Positions 14,739 to 24,217 are shown, counted from the stretch's first letter. The stretch is 64,000 bases of DNA from Acidobacteria bacterium UBA2990 (GCA_002347025.1 DEAE01000032.1:1-64000), one strand, 5' to 3'. A program made the numbers and translations. The notes: generated by a model not told the origin, from the letters alone.

Positions 14739-16652
14739 TTAAAGTCTTCTATTGACCTCGTCCAAGGCATCTTCGATGAACTCATCGAGTGATGATGCTC
14801 CCCGGTCTCCATCCGTGCGGTGGCGGACAGCCACTGCTTCGTCGGCAGCTTCGCGGTCTCCGGTAACCAGCATGTACGGAACCTTGCGCAACTGCGCTGA
14901 ACGAATCTTATACCCCATTTTCTCTTGGCGGGCATCTACCTCTACCCGCAGACCAGCATCTTGAAGCCTTGTGGCAACCGATTTGGCATATTCGCCATGA
15001 CGATCAGCAATCGGAACGACTATCGCTTGGATCGGTGCGAGCCAGAGAGGGAATGCGCCTGCATAGTGCTCGATTAGAAGGGCGATGAAACGCTCAAAAC
15101 TGCCAAATATAGCTCGATGGATCACAACAGGGCGATGTTCTGCGTTGTCTTCACCGATGTACTTGAGTTGGAAGCGTTCCGGCAGTTGATAGTCAAGCTG
15201 AATAGTTGCACACTGCCAGTTTCGGCCAATTGCGTCTACAACGTGGAAATCGATCTTTGGTCCGTAGAAATTTCCTTCTCCTTCAGCGATTCGGTACTCT
15301 TGGTCTGCACCATCGAGGGCCTGCTTTAGCTGGGCTTCAGCTTGATCCCATGTGTCGGCGTTCCCCAAGAACGTTTCCGGGCGGGTGGACAGCTCGACTG
15401 AGAACTGAAGTTGGAAGTCGCTATAAACTTTCTGTACTAGTTTTAGCAGGAGTTCTACCTCGTCGGCGATTTGTTCTCGGGTGACAAAGCAGTGCGCATC
15501 GTCTTGGCAAAATTGCCTGGCCCGTGTTAATCCAGCAAGTACGCCAGACGCCTCGTTTCGATGAAGAACGCTCTGATCGTGATAACGAATTGGTAAATCG
15601 CGATAACTGCGTACTTCACTGGCAAAAACCAACATGTGGCCGGGGCAGTTCATGGGCTTTAGGCTGTAGGCTTCACCCTCAGACTCCACCAACAACATGT
15701 TTTCGTTGTAGTGCTCCCAGTGTCCTGATGTTTCCCAGAGCTGCTTGTTGTAGACAAGTGGGGTGCGTAATTCCACGTAACCTTCAGGGAATAAAAGGGC
15801 CCTCATGTAGTCGGCCAATTGGTTCCATAGGGTTGTACCGGCAGCGAGCCAGAAGGTTGCTCCGGGAGCCCAGGGGTGGAAAGTGAATAGGGAGAGTTCA
15901 CGACCGAGTTTTCGGTGGTCTCGCTTCTTGGCCTCTTCCAGCCGAGTGAGGTAGACCTTGAGATCCTTCTCAGTGAAGAATGCAGTTCCGTAGATCCGTT
16001 GCATTGGTTGGTTGTTGGCATCGCCTTTCCAGTAGGCGTTGGAACTGTTCAACACTCGGAATGCTTTCAGCGCGCCGCTTGTAGGGACATGAGGCCCAGT
16101 GCAAAAATCCATGAAGACATCATCGATGGTGTAGCACGAGACCTCAGGCCCGCCCTTTTCTTCTACTAGTTCCACTTTTAGAGGTTCGCCCCTATCAGCG
16201 AAGTACTTTTTAGCCTCCGATTTGTTCATTATCTTGCGTTCGTAGGCTAGGTTGCGAGAGGCCAGCTCACGCATTTTAGTTTCAATGGCTTCCAGGTCTT
16301 CCGGTACGAACGGACGGTTTACTACAAAGTCATAGAAAAAGCCGTCCTCCGTCGGCGGTCCAATGCCGCACTGAGCCTCAGGGAACAGGCTGGTTACTGC
16401 TGCAGCTAGGAGGTGGGCGGTACTGTGCCGGTAGAGACGAAGTGCCTCAGGACCGTCCTTGGCCGTGAGGAAGCGTACAGACGTATTTGATTTGAGTCGG
16501 TGGGATAGGTCCACGATGCAGTCGCCGACTGTGGCTGCCAAGGCAGCTTTCGCCAGTCGAGGGGAAATGCTCTCGGCAACGGCACCCACGGGTGTGTCGG
16601 TGGGGACACTTCGTGTGGAACCGTCTGGGAGGGTCACGGTGACCTGACTCAT
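14739..16652 (-). CDS. thrS: Threonyl-tRNA synthetase
   Basis: Charges tRNA-Thr in the cytosol. 637 residues from ATG 16652 (a GTG three codons upstream is possible). Domains in order: TGS (VTVTLPDGSTRSVPTDTPVG), editing domain with HSTAHLLAAAV and the CxxxH-like zinc region CTGPHVPTSG, class II core with MNCPGHMLVFASEVRSYRDLP, RARQFCQDDAHCF and RPVVIHRAIFGSFERFIALLIEHYAGAFP, and C-terminal anticodon domain. It starts only ~20 bases after the tRNA-Val gene and no promoter fits between them, so it is probably co-transcribed with that tRNA. Confidence 0.97.
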   Translation of the reverse strand: MSQVTVTLPDGSTRSVPTDTPVGAVAESISPRLAKAALAATVGDCIVDLSHRLKSNTSVRFLTAKDGPEALRLYRHSTAHLLAAAVTSLFPEAQCGIGPPTEDGFFYDFVVNRPFVPEDLEAIETKMRELASRNLAYERKIMNKSEAKKYFADRGEPLKVELVEEKGGPEVSCYTIDDVFMDFCTGPHVPTSGALKAFRVLNSSNAYWKGDANNQPMQRIYGTAFFTEKDLKVYLTRLEEAKKRDHRKLGRELSLFTFHPWAPGATFWLAAGTTLWNQLADYMRALLFPEGYVELRTPLVYNKQLWETSGHWEHYNENMLLVESEGEAYSLKPMNCPGHMLVFASEVRSYRDLPIRYHDQSVLHRNEASGVLAGLTRARQFCQDDAHCFVTREQIADEVELLLKLVQKVYSDFQLQFSVELSTRPETFLGNADTWDQAEAQLKQALDGADQEYRIAEGEGNFYGPKIDFHVVDAIGRNWQCATIQLDYQLPERFQLKYIGEDNAEHRPVVIHRAIFGSFERFIALLIEHYAGAFPLWLAPIQAIVVPIADRHGEYAKSVATRLQDAGLRVEVDARQEKMGYKIRSAQLRKVPYMLVTGDREAADEAVAVRHRTDGDRGASSLDEFIEDALDEVNRRL

Positions 16653-16681
16653 TGTAGTCACGTTGAGAATTTAATGACGTA

Positions 16682-16759
16682 TGGTAGGCACGGGCGGACT
16701 CGAACCGCCGACCTCCTGCGTGTCAAGCAGGCGCTCTAACCAGACTGAGCTACGCGCCT
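16682..16759 (-). tRNA. tRNA-Val (anticodon GAC)
   Basis: Minus strand: acceptor AGGCGCG pairs with CGTGCCT (one G-U), followed by discriminator A and an encoded CCA. The D-arm begins TAGCTCAG, the anticodon stem is CCTGC/GCAGG with loop TTGACAC (anticodon GAC, valine codon GUC), and the T-arm is GGCGG-TTCGAGT-CCGCC. All stems are intact. A good promoter lies 26 bases upstream. Confidence 0.96.
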
Positions 16760-16784
16760 ACGCCGAAGCAAACGCGAATCAGCC

Positions 16785-16814
16785 AGTTTAGCAAGGTCAC
16801 CAAAATTCAGTCAA
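16785..16814 (-). promoter_or_regulatory. Sigma70 promoter for tRNA-Val and the thrS operon
   Basis: TTGACT (16814-16809), an 18-base spacer and TAAACT (16790-16785) on the minus strand. Transcription would begin ~7 bases later, ~19 bases before the tRNA. As the next gene, thrS, follows the tRNA after ~20 bases, this promoter probably drives the whole translation block. Confidence 0.65.
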
Positions 16815-16952
16815 TATCCATAGCTCGATTATATCAAGAGACACGATTGGAAATTTTCAGGAAGGGCTTAAGGTGTAGTGCTAACGGTCAAGAATTTTCC
16901 TTAATGGGTTGAGTGAAGATTGGTGCTCTCCGCAATAGCTGCATTAGCCAGA

Positions 16953-18125
16953 TTACAGTTGGGTGGTCATCTGAAGGACCCGTTCGAGAGCCCGGTCCAG
17001 CAACGGGTCTTCCATTGGCACGACAGGGGTTTGGGTTAGCTCGATGGTCGGTTCTTGAACAGCTATTGCTGGTTCAATGCCAGTTCTGTGGATTGAGGTT
17101 CCGGAGGCTGTCAAGTAATGACTAGAAGACAACAGGAGCCCTCCACCATCTGGCAAGTTGACCAGTGTTTGTTCTGCTGCTCGGCCGGCTGTGCGAGTTC
17201 CCACCGATTCGGCTGTGGTGGTGTCGGTCAATACTGCGGCGAAGAGTTCGGCCGCCCCGGCCGTCCCTGGGTTGGTTATCAGCACTATCGGCCAACTTAT
17301 TGATGACTTAGGTCCCATACGGATGACGGGCTCTTGGGAGTCTGATGATTCCCGGATGAGTAGTGTGTCAGCGGGGGTGAAAAGCTCAGCGGCAGCCATT
17401 CCAGCTTTGAAGGTGCCGCTTGCGGTATTACGAAGATCGATGAGTAGATTCTGCGCGCCCTGACCCGCAAGCTGTTCAGTGGCAGATGCTATCGACTCCG
17501 TGGCTGTGTCATCGAATTCCGCGATTCGTAGGTAGCCGACACCCGGGCCGACGAATCGACTGCTTATAGATCTTGATTTGGTGTTGTTTCGGGTCAATTC
17601 CAAACTGATAGGTTCAGCTGCGTTGTTACGGATGACGCTGATGGACGAGGTTGAACCAGCGGGTCCGTTCAAGAGTTCATATGCTCGCACGGTGGACATT
17701 GTGCGGGTAGGTTGACCGTCAATCTCACGAAGGAAGTCACCAGGCTTGAGGCCGGAAACATCCGCTGGAGACCCATCCCTGGGAGCTACCACTTGGATGT
17801 AATAGCGTCGTGTCAGCACTAGACCGATGTTATCGGTATGTATCCCGGTACCCTCGTCGAACAGTTCAACCTCGCGCGGCGTCAAATATGAGCTCTCGGG
17901 ATCCAGCGCTTCAGCTAGTCCCCAGAGCGCGCCTTCCATGATTCGCTCAGGTTCCACCTGCTCTACATAGTTGTCTGTGACTAGCGAAACGACTTCTTCG
18001 AAGATTGCTAGGTAGCGGTAGGTGTCTTCGTTGGCCGAAGCCCTTCCGAGTAATCCACCGACCAAAGTGAATGCCAGAATAGGGGCCGTTACAGCAAGAA
18101 TAGCAAAGCGTGTTCGGTTGGTCAT
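16953..18125 (-). CDS. S41-family C-terminal processing protease homologue without catalytic residues
   Basis: 390 residues: N-terminal signal anchor (~8-30), helical region (YRYLAIFEEVVSLVTDNYVE), PDZ domain (~95-165, with GSPADVSGLKPGDFLREIDGQP) and the S41 core (GVGYLRIAEFDD, LLIDLRNTASGTF, VLITNPGTAGAAELFAAVL). In active Ctp/Prc enzymes the nucleophile Ser lies in G-T-A-S-A-S-E and the general-base Lys 25 residues later in G-K-G. Here these positions are Gly290 and Arg315, with the spacing preserved. The fold is kept but Ser/Lys chemistry should be absent, so a scaffold, chaperone-like or regulatory role in the envelope is inferred. Upstream of tRNA-Val, same strand. Confidence 0.9.
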   Translation of the reverse strand: MTNRTRFAILAVTAPILAFTLVGGLLGRASANEDTYRYLAIFEEVVSLVTDNYVEQVEPERIMEGALWGLAEALDPESSYLTPREVELFDEGTGIHTDNIGLVLTRRYYIQVVAPRDGSPADVSGLKPGDFLREIDGQPTRTMSTVRAYELLNGPAGSTSSISVIRNNAAEPISLELTRNNTKSRSISSRFVGPGVGYLRIAEFDDTATESIASATEQLAGQGAQNLLIDLRNTASGTFKAGMAAAELFTPADTLLIRESSDSQEPVIRMGPKSSISWPIVLITNPGTAGAAELFAAVLTDTTTAESVGTRTAGRAAEQTLVNLPDGGGLLLSSSHYLTASGTSIHRTGIEPAIAVQEPTIELTQTPVVPMEDPLLDRALERVLQMTTQL

Positions 18126-18456
18126 AAAGCCTAATATCCTTAAGCTTTCGGTTGCTCGGTGATGGCCTAGGAGGTCACGGTAGCGACATCATTCCGAGGA
18201 AACGGTTACAACAGGCTAGTGGCTGCCTGCTAGGCATTCATTCTATAGGATTCTCTGCAGGTCGTCGAACCTAACGGGTAATTACTGGGGCATTGGAAGG
18301 TTATCCGTTTGCCTCCACGGTGCTCTACCGGATGGGCTGTGTTTGGGACGGGGGGTTGATAGTCCATCTGGTTGTCGTACAGTCCCTCCTTTGTTAGGTT
18401 GGCAAGGCTAGTTGCTAAGGGGTTGGCTATTTTCCACATACTGTTACTCTATCGAG
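18126..18456. other. Intergenic region between divergent genes
   Basis: 331 bases between the start of the S41 homologue (minus) and ruvX (plus), so it must carry both promoters. I looked for the SRP RNA core, RNase P motifs and tRNA arms and found none. No further feature is supported. Confidence 0.4.
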
Positions 18457-18924
18457 ATGAGAATTGCTGGCTTTGATCTCGGTCGGCGGCGCATCGGGGT
18501 CGCCGTTAGTGACCCATCCGGCACTTTGGCAACCCCTTGGGGCTTTGTCGACGGGCGAGGGTCCGATAAAGAGGTGGCAGAGCGGCTATTTGTGCTCCTG
18601 AGAGCTCTTGGAAGGGAAGAGAGTGGCCTCGTTGGTATTGTTCTTGGACTACCTTGGCACTTGGATGGCCGGTCCCACAAGGACGGGCTTCGGGTGAAGA
18701 TTCTTGCTGAAGACCTTGAACGGCGGACTGGCTTACCGGTCAGCCTGCAAGATGAACGGTTGACGAGCGTTGAAGCCGAGCAAAGACTCGCAGAGCGCGT
18801 CGGCGACTGGCGGAAGCGGAAAGACCGGCTTGATGCCGCTGCTGCTGCGATCATTCTCCAGGACTACCTGGATTCTGGCGTTCAACGGGGCAGTTGTGTG
18901 AAAGCTGGATTTGGGAAAGCTTGA
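18457..18924 (+). CDS. ruvX: Holliday junction resolvase-like RNase YqgF/RuvX
   Basis: RNase H-fold nuclease linked to 16S rRNA 5' maturation and to Holliday junction resolution. 155 residues from ATG 18457; the open frame begins 15 codons earlier without homology. Motifs: MRIAGFDLGRRRIGVAVSD (catalytic Asp7), LVGIVLGLPWHLDG, LQDERLTSVEAEQRL (catalytic Glu) and LDAAAAAIILQDYLD (final Asp). Followed after 18 bases by mltG, the common yqgF-mltG arrangement, so likely one transcript. Confidence 0.94.
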   Translation: MRIAGFDLGRRRIGVAVSDPSGTLATPWGFVDGRGSDKEVAERLFVLLRALGREESGLVGIVLGLPWHLDGRSHKDGLRVKILAEDLERRTGLPVSLQDERLTSVEAEQRLAERVGDWRKRKDRLDAAAAAIILQDYLDSGVQRGSCVKAGFGKA

Positions 18925-18942
18925 GAGGTTTTTTTAGATCTC

Positions 18943-19986
18943 ATGCGAAGACTTGTCAGTGTTATAGGGATATTGCTGTTGTTGTTCGTAGGAGTAGGTC
19001 TCTATCTGGGTAAGCGTTTCTACGAAAGCGCTGAAGAACCGTACCGTGGCTACACTGCATCGGATGTTTTTGTAGAAATCCATCGGGGGACGTCAAGTCG
19101 CGAGATAGGGCGCCAGTTGGTGTCAGCAGGTGTCATCCGTGATGAGTGGGTGTTCAGGCTTGCTCTGTGGCGCAGTGGACTCGGTGAAGTCCTACAGGCC
19201 GGCGAGTATCGGTTCTTTGAGGCTGCTTCTGCGAGTTCCGTCGTAGACACCTTGGCCAACGGGCGGGTGCACTTACGAGCAATTACTTTCCCCGAGGGAC
19301 TGACTATTAGCGAGATGGCCCAGCTGTTTCAGGAATCTGGCTTTGGTTCTGCCGACTCGTTTCTCAACGCCAGTCAACGAGTTGAGCTTGTCGCTTCGTG
19401 GGATCCAGAGGCGCCGAGTCTCGAAGGGTATTTGTTTCCCGAAACTTATTCCTTACCAAGGGGGGCAATCGCTGAGGATCTGGTTGCGGCGATGGTAGCT
19501 CAGTTTGGTCGGGTATTTGATGATGGATTGCGGCAACGTTCGATTGAGCGAGGTTTGAGTGTTCGCGAGGTGGTGACGTTGGCATCACTAATCCAGAAGG
19601 AGACCGGATTGGATCGCGAGCGTCCTGTTGTGTCTGCGGTTTATCTCAATCGTTTGGGGCGTGGGATGTTGCTGCAGTGTGACCCAACGGTCATTTATGG
19701 GTTACGACTCGCTGGTCTATATGACGGAAATCTTACAAGGGCTAATCTTCGTTTTGATTCTCCATACAATACTTACGTTTATCCCGGTTTGCCGCCTGGT
19801 CCCATCGCGGCTCCAGGAGCCGCTGATCTGATTGCTGCGGTCGAGCCGGCTGATGTCAGTTATCTCTACTTTGTGAGTCGTAACGATGGGTCGCATGTTT
19901 TTGCCGATACGCTACGCGAGCATAATCGGAACGTTCGAGACTATCAGGTGGACTACTTTCGGCGCAGGCGAGGAGCTGGGAACTAA
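18943..19986 (+). CDS. mltG: Endolytic murein transglycosylase MltG
   Basis: Cuts nascent peptidoglycan strands at the inner membrane. 347 residues: one N-terminal membrane helix (~4-23), a LysM-like region (VFVEIHRGTSSREIGRQLVSAGVI), then the YceG domain with EGYLFPETYSLP, the catalytic Glu220 in VTLASLIQKETG, and the signature LQCDPTVIYGL..SPYNTYVYPGLPPGPIAAPG. Length and motifs match the family. Probably in one transcript with ruvX. Confidence 0.95.
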   Translation: MRRLVSVIGILLLLFVGVGLYLGKRFYESAEEPYRGYTASDVFVEIHRGTSSREIGRQLVSAGVIRDEWVFRLALWRSGLGEVLQAGEYRFFEAASASSVVDTLANGRVHLRAITFPEGLTISEMAQLFQESGFGSADSFLNASQRVELVASWDPEAPSLEGYLFPETYSLPRGAIAEDLVAAMVAQFGRVFDDGLRQRSIERGLSVREVVTLASLIQKETGLDRERPVVSAVYLNRLGRGMLLQCDPTVIYGLRLAGLYDGNLTRANLRFDSPYNTYVYPGLPPGPIAAPGAADLIAAVEPADVSYLYFVSRNDGSHVFADTLREHNRNVRDYQVDYFRRRRGAGN

Positions 19987-20070
19987 GCCTAAGTGGGGTG
20001 GGGGCATCACGGTGGACGTTTTTCCCAGGAGTAGTTAAGTCTTGTGTGGCTCTGGGAATATTGAATTCGT

Positions 20071-20310
20071 CTACCGGCCTCCCCAATCTTTCCAGCCATT
20101 GACCTCGGTGTAGAAGAGCGCTGTTGTGTCGTGGTCTGCGGTGATGTTTGCCCGTAGCACTTCCCCCAACGGTCCTGGCAGCCGGCTGGTTTGTGACAAC
20201 GCTACTGCGAGTGTGAAGACGGCGAGTATGTAAATCGCCAGTCGCCAGCGAACTCGCGAGCCTGTCTCGGTGGTTTGTCGATCTGTTTGGACGGCCCTTG
20301 GACCGGGCAC
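20071..20310 (-). CDS. Small single-pass membrane protein downstream of the YeiH-type exporter
   Basis: The frame is open from 20364 inside the upstream gene, but a GTG at 20310 begins two bases after that gene's TGA and has AAGG ~9 bases upstream, giving 79 residues. It holds one membrane segment (WRLAIYILAVFTLAVALSQTS) and a short C-terminal tail ending ALFYTEVNGWKDWGGR. It is not a known family to me. Tight linkage suggests an accessory or folding partner for the exporter; this is inference. Confidence 0.65.
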   Translation of the reverse strand: MPGPRAVQTDRQTTETGSRVRWRLAIYILAVFTLAVALSQTSRLPGPLGEVLRANITADHDTTALFYTEVNGWKDWGGR

Positions 20311-20311
20311 C

Positions 20312-21619
20312 TCAGAGTACCTTGTCAAAGAGGATTCCTCCAAATGCAACGTAGGCTGCAGCAAGAGTTAGTACGACGTTAAACGTTTGGCCGACGAGGT
20401 AGAGCTGGATGGGGCGACCTCCCTGAACTTGGCTCGCGAGCGCTCGAAAGTTTGATTCCAATCCTATGCTGACGAATGCCAGACAGAAAAGCCAGCCGCG
20501 AAAATCTGAGGTGAGATCGACAATAGCGGTGACAGTCTCGTCACCAAGCGTAGGTGCTAGGACAAAAGAGAACAAGAGAGATGCACCGACAAAGCCGAGG
20601 ATAAACTTTGGGAACCTAGTCCATATTTCAGTCATGGCAGGTCTCTTGCCATTTGTAGAATCTTCGATATTGGTTACCCAATAGACTGCTACGAGGAATG
20701 CTATGACCCCGATCAGGATGTTTTGGATCATCTTGACGATGGCTGCTACTTGGCCAGCCTCTTCGCCCAACATTGCGCCAGCGGCGACCACAGCGCCGGT
20801 TGCGTCGACGGTGCCGCCGATCCAGGCCGCACCGACGATTGGGTCCATTCCAATCGCACGGATTCCGATTGGCATCAGAATCATCATGATTACAGTGAAG
20901 ATCAGGGTCATTCCCGCCGCGAGGGTCAGTTCATCCTTCTTAGCGCGAGCGGCAGCGGCTGTGGCGATCGCAGCTGAAACGCCACACACTGAGGTCGCTG
21001 CAGCAATAACGATTACCAACGAGGGACTGCTGACTTTCAACACTCGAGTGCCAAGGAAACACATGAAGAGAATCACGACTGGTGTAACCAGCCAGGCTAC
21101 GAACAGTCCAGCTGGACCTAGGCTCAGCACCCGATTGAAAAGGATTTCAGCACCTAGAAGAACCAATCCGGTTTTAATGTACAACTCGCTCCGAAGAGCA
21201 GGCTTGAGCCAGTTGGGAGTCCCGGAGGTATTTGAGATGAGTAGGCCTATAAGTAGCGCCCAAAAAGCATACCCTACTCCAGCTGCCCGGATACCGGTCT
21301 GATTGGCCAGAAAGTAGGACAGAACGGCCAGGAGGAATAAGAAAAAAAATCCAGCTTGGTGTTGAATGAATGAACCGCCCATCGCTCTCGCGGCCAACGC
21401 TGTAACTAGAGCGAGACCCAAGCCCAGTATCAGCAATGAAAGCCCTTGACCCTCGAAGGCGTCCGTTGGATTGGTTGTCCATCGGGCCACGCCGGCGACG
21501 GCGGTGATCAGGCCGAATGAGGCGGCTGCGATGAGCAGACCACCAAGCCAGACGGCCCACCAATCTTCTGACGTGAGCAGGGTCGGACGGCTGGTGGCTG
21601 GGGCGATATCGTGATCCAT
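20312..21619 (-). CDS. YeiH/UPF0324 family putative sulfate exporter
   Basis: Integral inner-membrane protein of 435 residues with ~11 hydrophobic segments. Family pattern: LLISNTSGTPNWLKPALRSELYIKTGLVLLGAEILFN, then VSSPSLVIVIAAATSVCGVSAAIATA, and AAWIGGTVDATGAVVAAGAMLGEEAGQVAAIVKMIQN, the G-GTVD-TGAVVAAG motif being diagnostic. Members are annotated as sulfate or sulfite-linked exporters, but the substrate is not firmly established. Divergent from the penicillin acylase gene. Confidence 0.88.
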   Translation of the reverse strand: MDHDIAPATSRPTLLTSEDWWAVWLGGLLIAAASFGLITAVAGVARWTTNPTDAFEGQGLSLLILGLGLALVTALAARAMGGSFIQHQAGFFFLFLLAVLSYFLANQTGIRAAGVGYAFWALLIGLLISNTSGTPNWLKPALRSELYIKTGLVLLGAEILFNRVLSLGPAGLFVAWLVTPVVILFMCFLGTRVLKVSSPSLVIVIAAATSVCGVSAAIATAAAARAKKDELTLAAGMTLIFTVIMMILMPIGIRAIGMDPIVGAAWIGGTVDATGAVVAAGAMLGEEAGQVAAIVKMIQNILIGVIAFLVAVYWVTNIEDSTNGKRPAMTEIWTRFPKFILGFVGASLLFSFVLAPTLGDETVTAIVDLTSDFRGWLFCLAFVSIGLESNFRALASQVQGGRPIQLYLVGQTFNVVLTLAAAYVAFGGILFDKVL

Positions 21620-21676
21620 ATCTGAACTTATTACTATAATGGCGGCTGAATTAGCCAGTCCACAAGAAAGGTACAG

Positions 21677-24136
21677 ATGATGAGTTCGAGTGTTCGCGCC
21701 TGGAGGACTGCTTTAACTGGATTCCTGATCGGATGCGCGGCTCATGTGGCAGTTGAGGCGCAGTCTGAAACGTTGGTGTCTGAGGGATTGCAGGCCCCGG
21801 TGGAGGTTATCACAGACCGTTGGGGTATCAACCATATCTATGCCGAGCATGAGGCGGACCTATTTTTTGCTCAGGGGTATGCCGCGGCCAGAGATCGCTT
21901 GTTTCAGTTCGAAATCTGGAGACGGCAGGCTACTGGCACCGTGGCTGAGCTCCTTGGCCGACGCGAGCTCAAGCGTGATATCGGTGCGCGGCTGCATCAA
22001 TTTCGTGGTGATTTGATAACTGAAATGAACCATTACCATGACCGAGGAGCAGAGATTATCCCAGCTTTTGTGGCTGGCATTAATGCTTACATCGATCAGA
22101 CGGCTAGGGATCCTGACCTGCTTCCTATTGAATTTGAGCTGTTGGGAATTGAGCCGAAACATTGGACCCCTGAGGTCGTTCTTTCTCGTCACCAAGGGTT
22201 GGTCGGTAACGTGGTTTCTGAGATCGACAATGCCCGCGCTGTGGCCCTTTTGGGTGCCGAGGCTGTTAAGGAGCTGAACTATTACTATGGCGATCCGGAT
22301 TTAACGATTGACCCGGCTGTAGATGTGTCATTGCTATCTGATGACATTCTTGATCTTTACCGGTCCCATCGCCGTCGGGTTCAGTTTCAGCCGGAAGATG
22401 TAGCTTTAGCCTACCGTGGCGACGAGGAGACATTCGAACGTCTTGCGAGTGCTCTCCCAAGTGAGATTGATCTCGACCAACAGGATTACGAAGCTATCGG
22501 AAGTAACAATTGGGTGGTGGCTGGCAGCCGCACATTGACCGGATTTCCGCTGATGGTCAATGACCCACATCGGGCGCAAGGAGCACCGTCGCTGCGTTAC
22601 TGGGTGCACCTGGTTGGGCCCGGTTGGAACGTGATTGGTGGTGGGGAACCGGTGCTTCCTGGAGTTTCGATTGGTCACAACGAGTATGGAGCTTGGGGAC
22701 TGACGGTCTTCGGACAAGACAACGAGGATCTCTACGTTTACGACACCAATCCAAGTGACACAGACCAGTACCGATACATGGGTCGTTGGGAGGAGATGAC
22801 CATCATCGCCGATCGAGTGCCAGTCAAGGGTGAGCCAGCTGTTGACGTTGAACTGAAATACACGCGGCATGGTCCAGTGCTCTTCGAGGACCCTGTGAAT
22901 CACAAGGCTTATGCGTTGCGTGCTGCTTGGCTTGACTATGGCTCGGCTCCTTACTTGGCTAGCTTACGGATGGATCAAGCCCGGACATGGGAGGAATTCC
23001 GGGAGGCGTGTCACTACAGTCGTATTCCCTCGGAAAACATGATTTGGGCAGATCGTGACAAGAACATTGGTTATCAGGCAGTGGGGGTCTCGCCGATTCG
23101 TCCAAATCACAGCGGACTGCTGCCGGTCCCTGGAGATGGGCGCTACGAGTGGGATGGTTATCTGCCGATCAAGGCGTTGCCGAATGTCCACAACCCGCAG
23201 AAAGGTTTTTTCGGGACGGCGAATAACTACACTGTTCCAGACGGCTATCCCCACTGGGAGGCTCTCCATTACACCTGGGGTGACCAGATGAGGGCTGCCC
23301 GTGTGGAGGAGATGCTCGACTCGGGGCGGCATCTGACGGTGGCCGACATGATGCGATTCCAGCATGATGAACTGACTGTAGCCGGTCGTAACATCGTGTC
23401 ACTTCTTAGAGAGGTGGATATTGATGATTCTGATGTTGCCTACCTGCGGGACCGCTTGCTTGACTGGAATTATGTCTTAGACAAGGAGTCGGTTGAAGCC
23501 GCTATTTACGTGTCCTTCGAGCGGCGTCTGCGAAGCAACGTTCGGGAGTTGGTGATTCCTGAAGAAGCACGATCACTTTTTGGTGGTGTCAATACAAAGC
23601 GACTTATCGATTGGCTGGTTGCGCCAGATGGCCGATTTGGGGATACGCCGGTGGCTGGGCGCGATGCGGTTCTGGCAAAGAGTCTGGCCCAAGCCTTGTC
23701 TGCCTTGAAAGACAAGCTTGGATCGGACATGGCGTCATGGCAATATGGGCAGCGCGATTTCAAACATGCCCTCATCAGGCACCCAATGACCGCGGCCGTT
23801 AATGCTGAATTGCGACGTCGACTCGATGTCGGGCCGCTGCCTCGAGGGGGCTATGGAGGCACGGTTCATAACACAGGAAACTCCGATAATCAGACATCAG
23901 GGGCTTCGTTTATGATCGTGGCTGACACCTCAGATTGGGACAATTCAGTCGGTTTGAACGCGCCTGGCCAATCGGGTGATCCTGATAGTCCTCACTATCG
24001 TGACCTTTTTGAATTGTGGGGGAAGGGCCAGTATTTCCCGATTTTTTTCAGTAGATCGAAGGTGGAGTCTGTGACCGAAAGCACCACCACGTTACGGCCT
24101 ATTGCGCTGCCAACTGCCGGTGACGGTGGTGGCTAA
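21677..24136 (+). CDS. Exported penicillin acylase family (Ntn hydrolase) protein
   Basis: 819 residues. A signal peptide (RTALTGFLIGCAAHVAVEAQ) is followed by an alpha chain that starts PVEVITDRWGINHIYAEHEADLFFAQGYAAARDRLFQFEIWRR, then a linker and the beta chain whose self-processing Ser276 lies in AIGSNNWVVAGSRT. Downstream PLMVNDPHR and GQDNEDLYVY match the family. Members hydrolyse amide bonds: penicillins, acyl-homoserine lactones or other N-acyl amides; the substrate cannot be read from sequence. A TATAAT box at 21635-21640 lies ahead, and the next two genes are also exported hydrolases in the same direction. Confidence 0.93.
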   Translation: MMSSSVRAWRTALTGFLIGCAAHVAVEAQSETLVSEGLQAPVEVITDRWGINHIYAEHEADLFFAQGYAAARDRLFQFEIWRRQATGTVAELLGRRELKRDIGARLHQFRGDLITEMNHYHDRGAEIIPAFVAGINAYIDQTARDPDLLPIEFELLGIEPKHWTPEVVLSRHQGLVGNVVSEIDNARAVALLGAEAVKELNYYYGDPDLTIDPAVDVSLLSDDILDLYRSHRRRVQFQPEDVALAYRGDEETFERLASALPSEIDLDQQDYEAIGSNNWVVAGSRTLTGFPLMVNDPHRAQGAPSLRYWVHLVGPGWNVIGGGEPVLPGVSIGHNEYGAWGLTVFGQDNEDLYVYDTNPSDTDQYRYMGRWEEMTIIADRVPVKGEPAVDVELKYTRHGPVLFEDPVNHKAYALRAAWLDYGSAPYLASLRMDQARTWEEFREACHYSRIPSENMIWADRDKNIGYQAVGVSPIRPNHSGLLPVPGDGRYEWDGYLPIKALPNVHNPQKGFFGTANNYTVPDGYPHWEALHYTWGDQMRAARVEEMLDSGRHLTVADMMRFQHDELTVAGRNIVSLLREVDIDDSDVAYLRDRLLDWNYVLDKESVEAAIYVSFERRLRSNVRELVIPEEARSLFGGVNTKRLIDWLVAPDGRFGDTPVAGRDAVLAKSLAQALSALKDKLGSDMASWQYGQRDFKHALIRHPMTAAVNAELRRRLDVGPLPRGGYGGTVHNTGNSDNQTSGASFMIVADTSDWDNSVGLNAPGQSGDPDSPHYRDLFELWGKGQYFPIFFSRSKVESVTESTTTLRPIALPTAGDGGG

Positions 24137-24217
24137 AGTTGGCTTGTGGAACTTAGCAGGTGATGGGAAGGCCTTGCGCCGAGCTTTGCTATCTATTTAT
24201 TCATGGAGGCAAGAACG

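Noticed and set aside
16662..16681. T-box or other leader in front of thrS
   Set aside because: Only ~20 bases separate the tRNA from thrS, too short for a T-box; no AGGGUGG-type motif was seen upstream of pheS either.
18126..18456. SRP RNA or RNase P RNA in the gap before ruvX
   Set aside because: The GGUCAGGUCCGGAAGGAAGCAGCC-type SRP core and the P4 motif of RNase P are absent on both strands.
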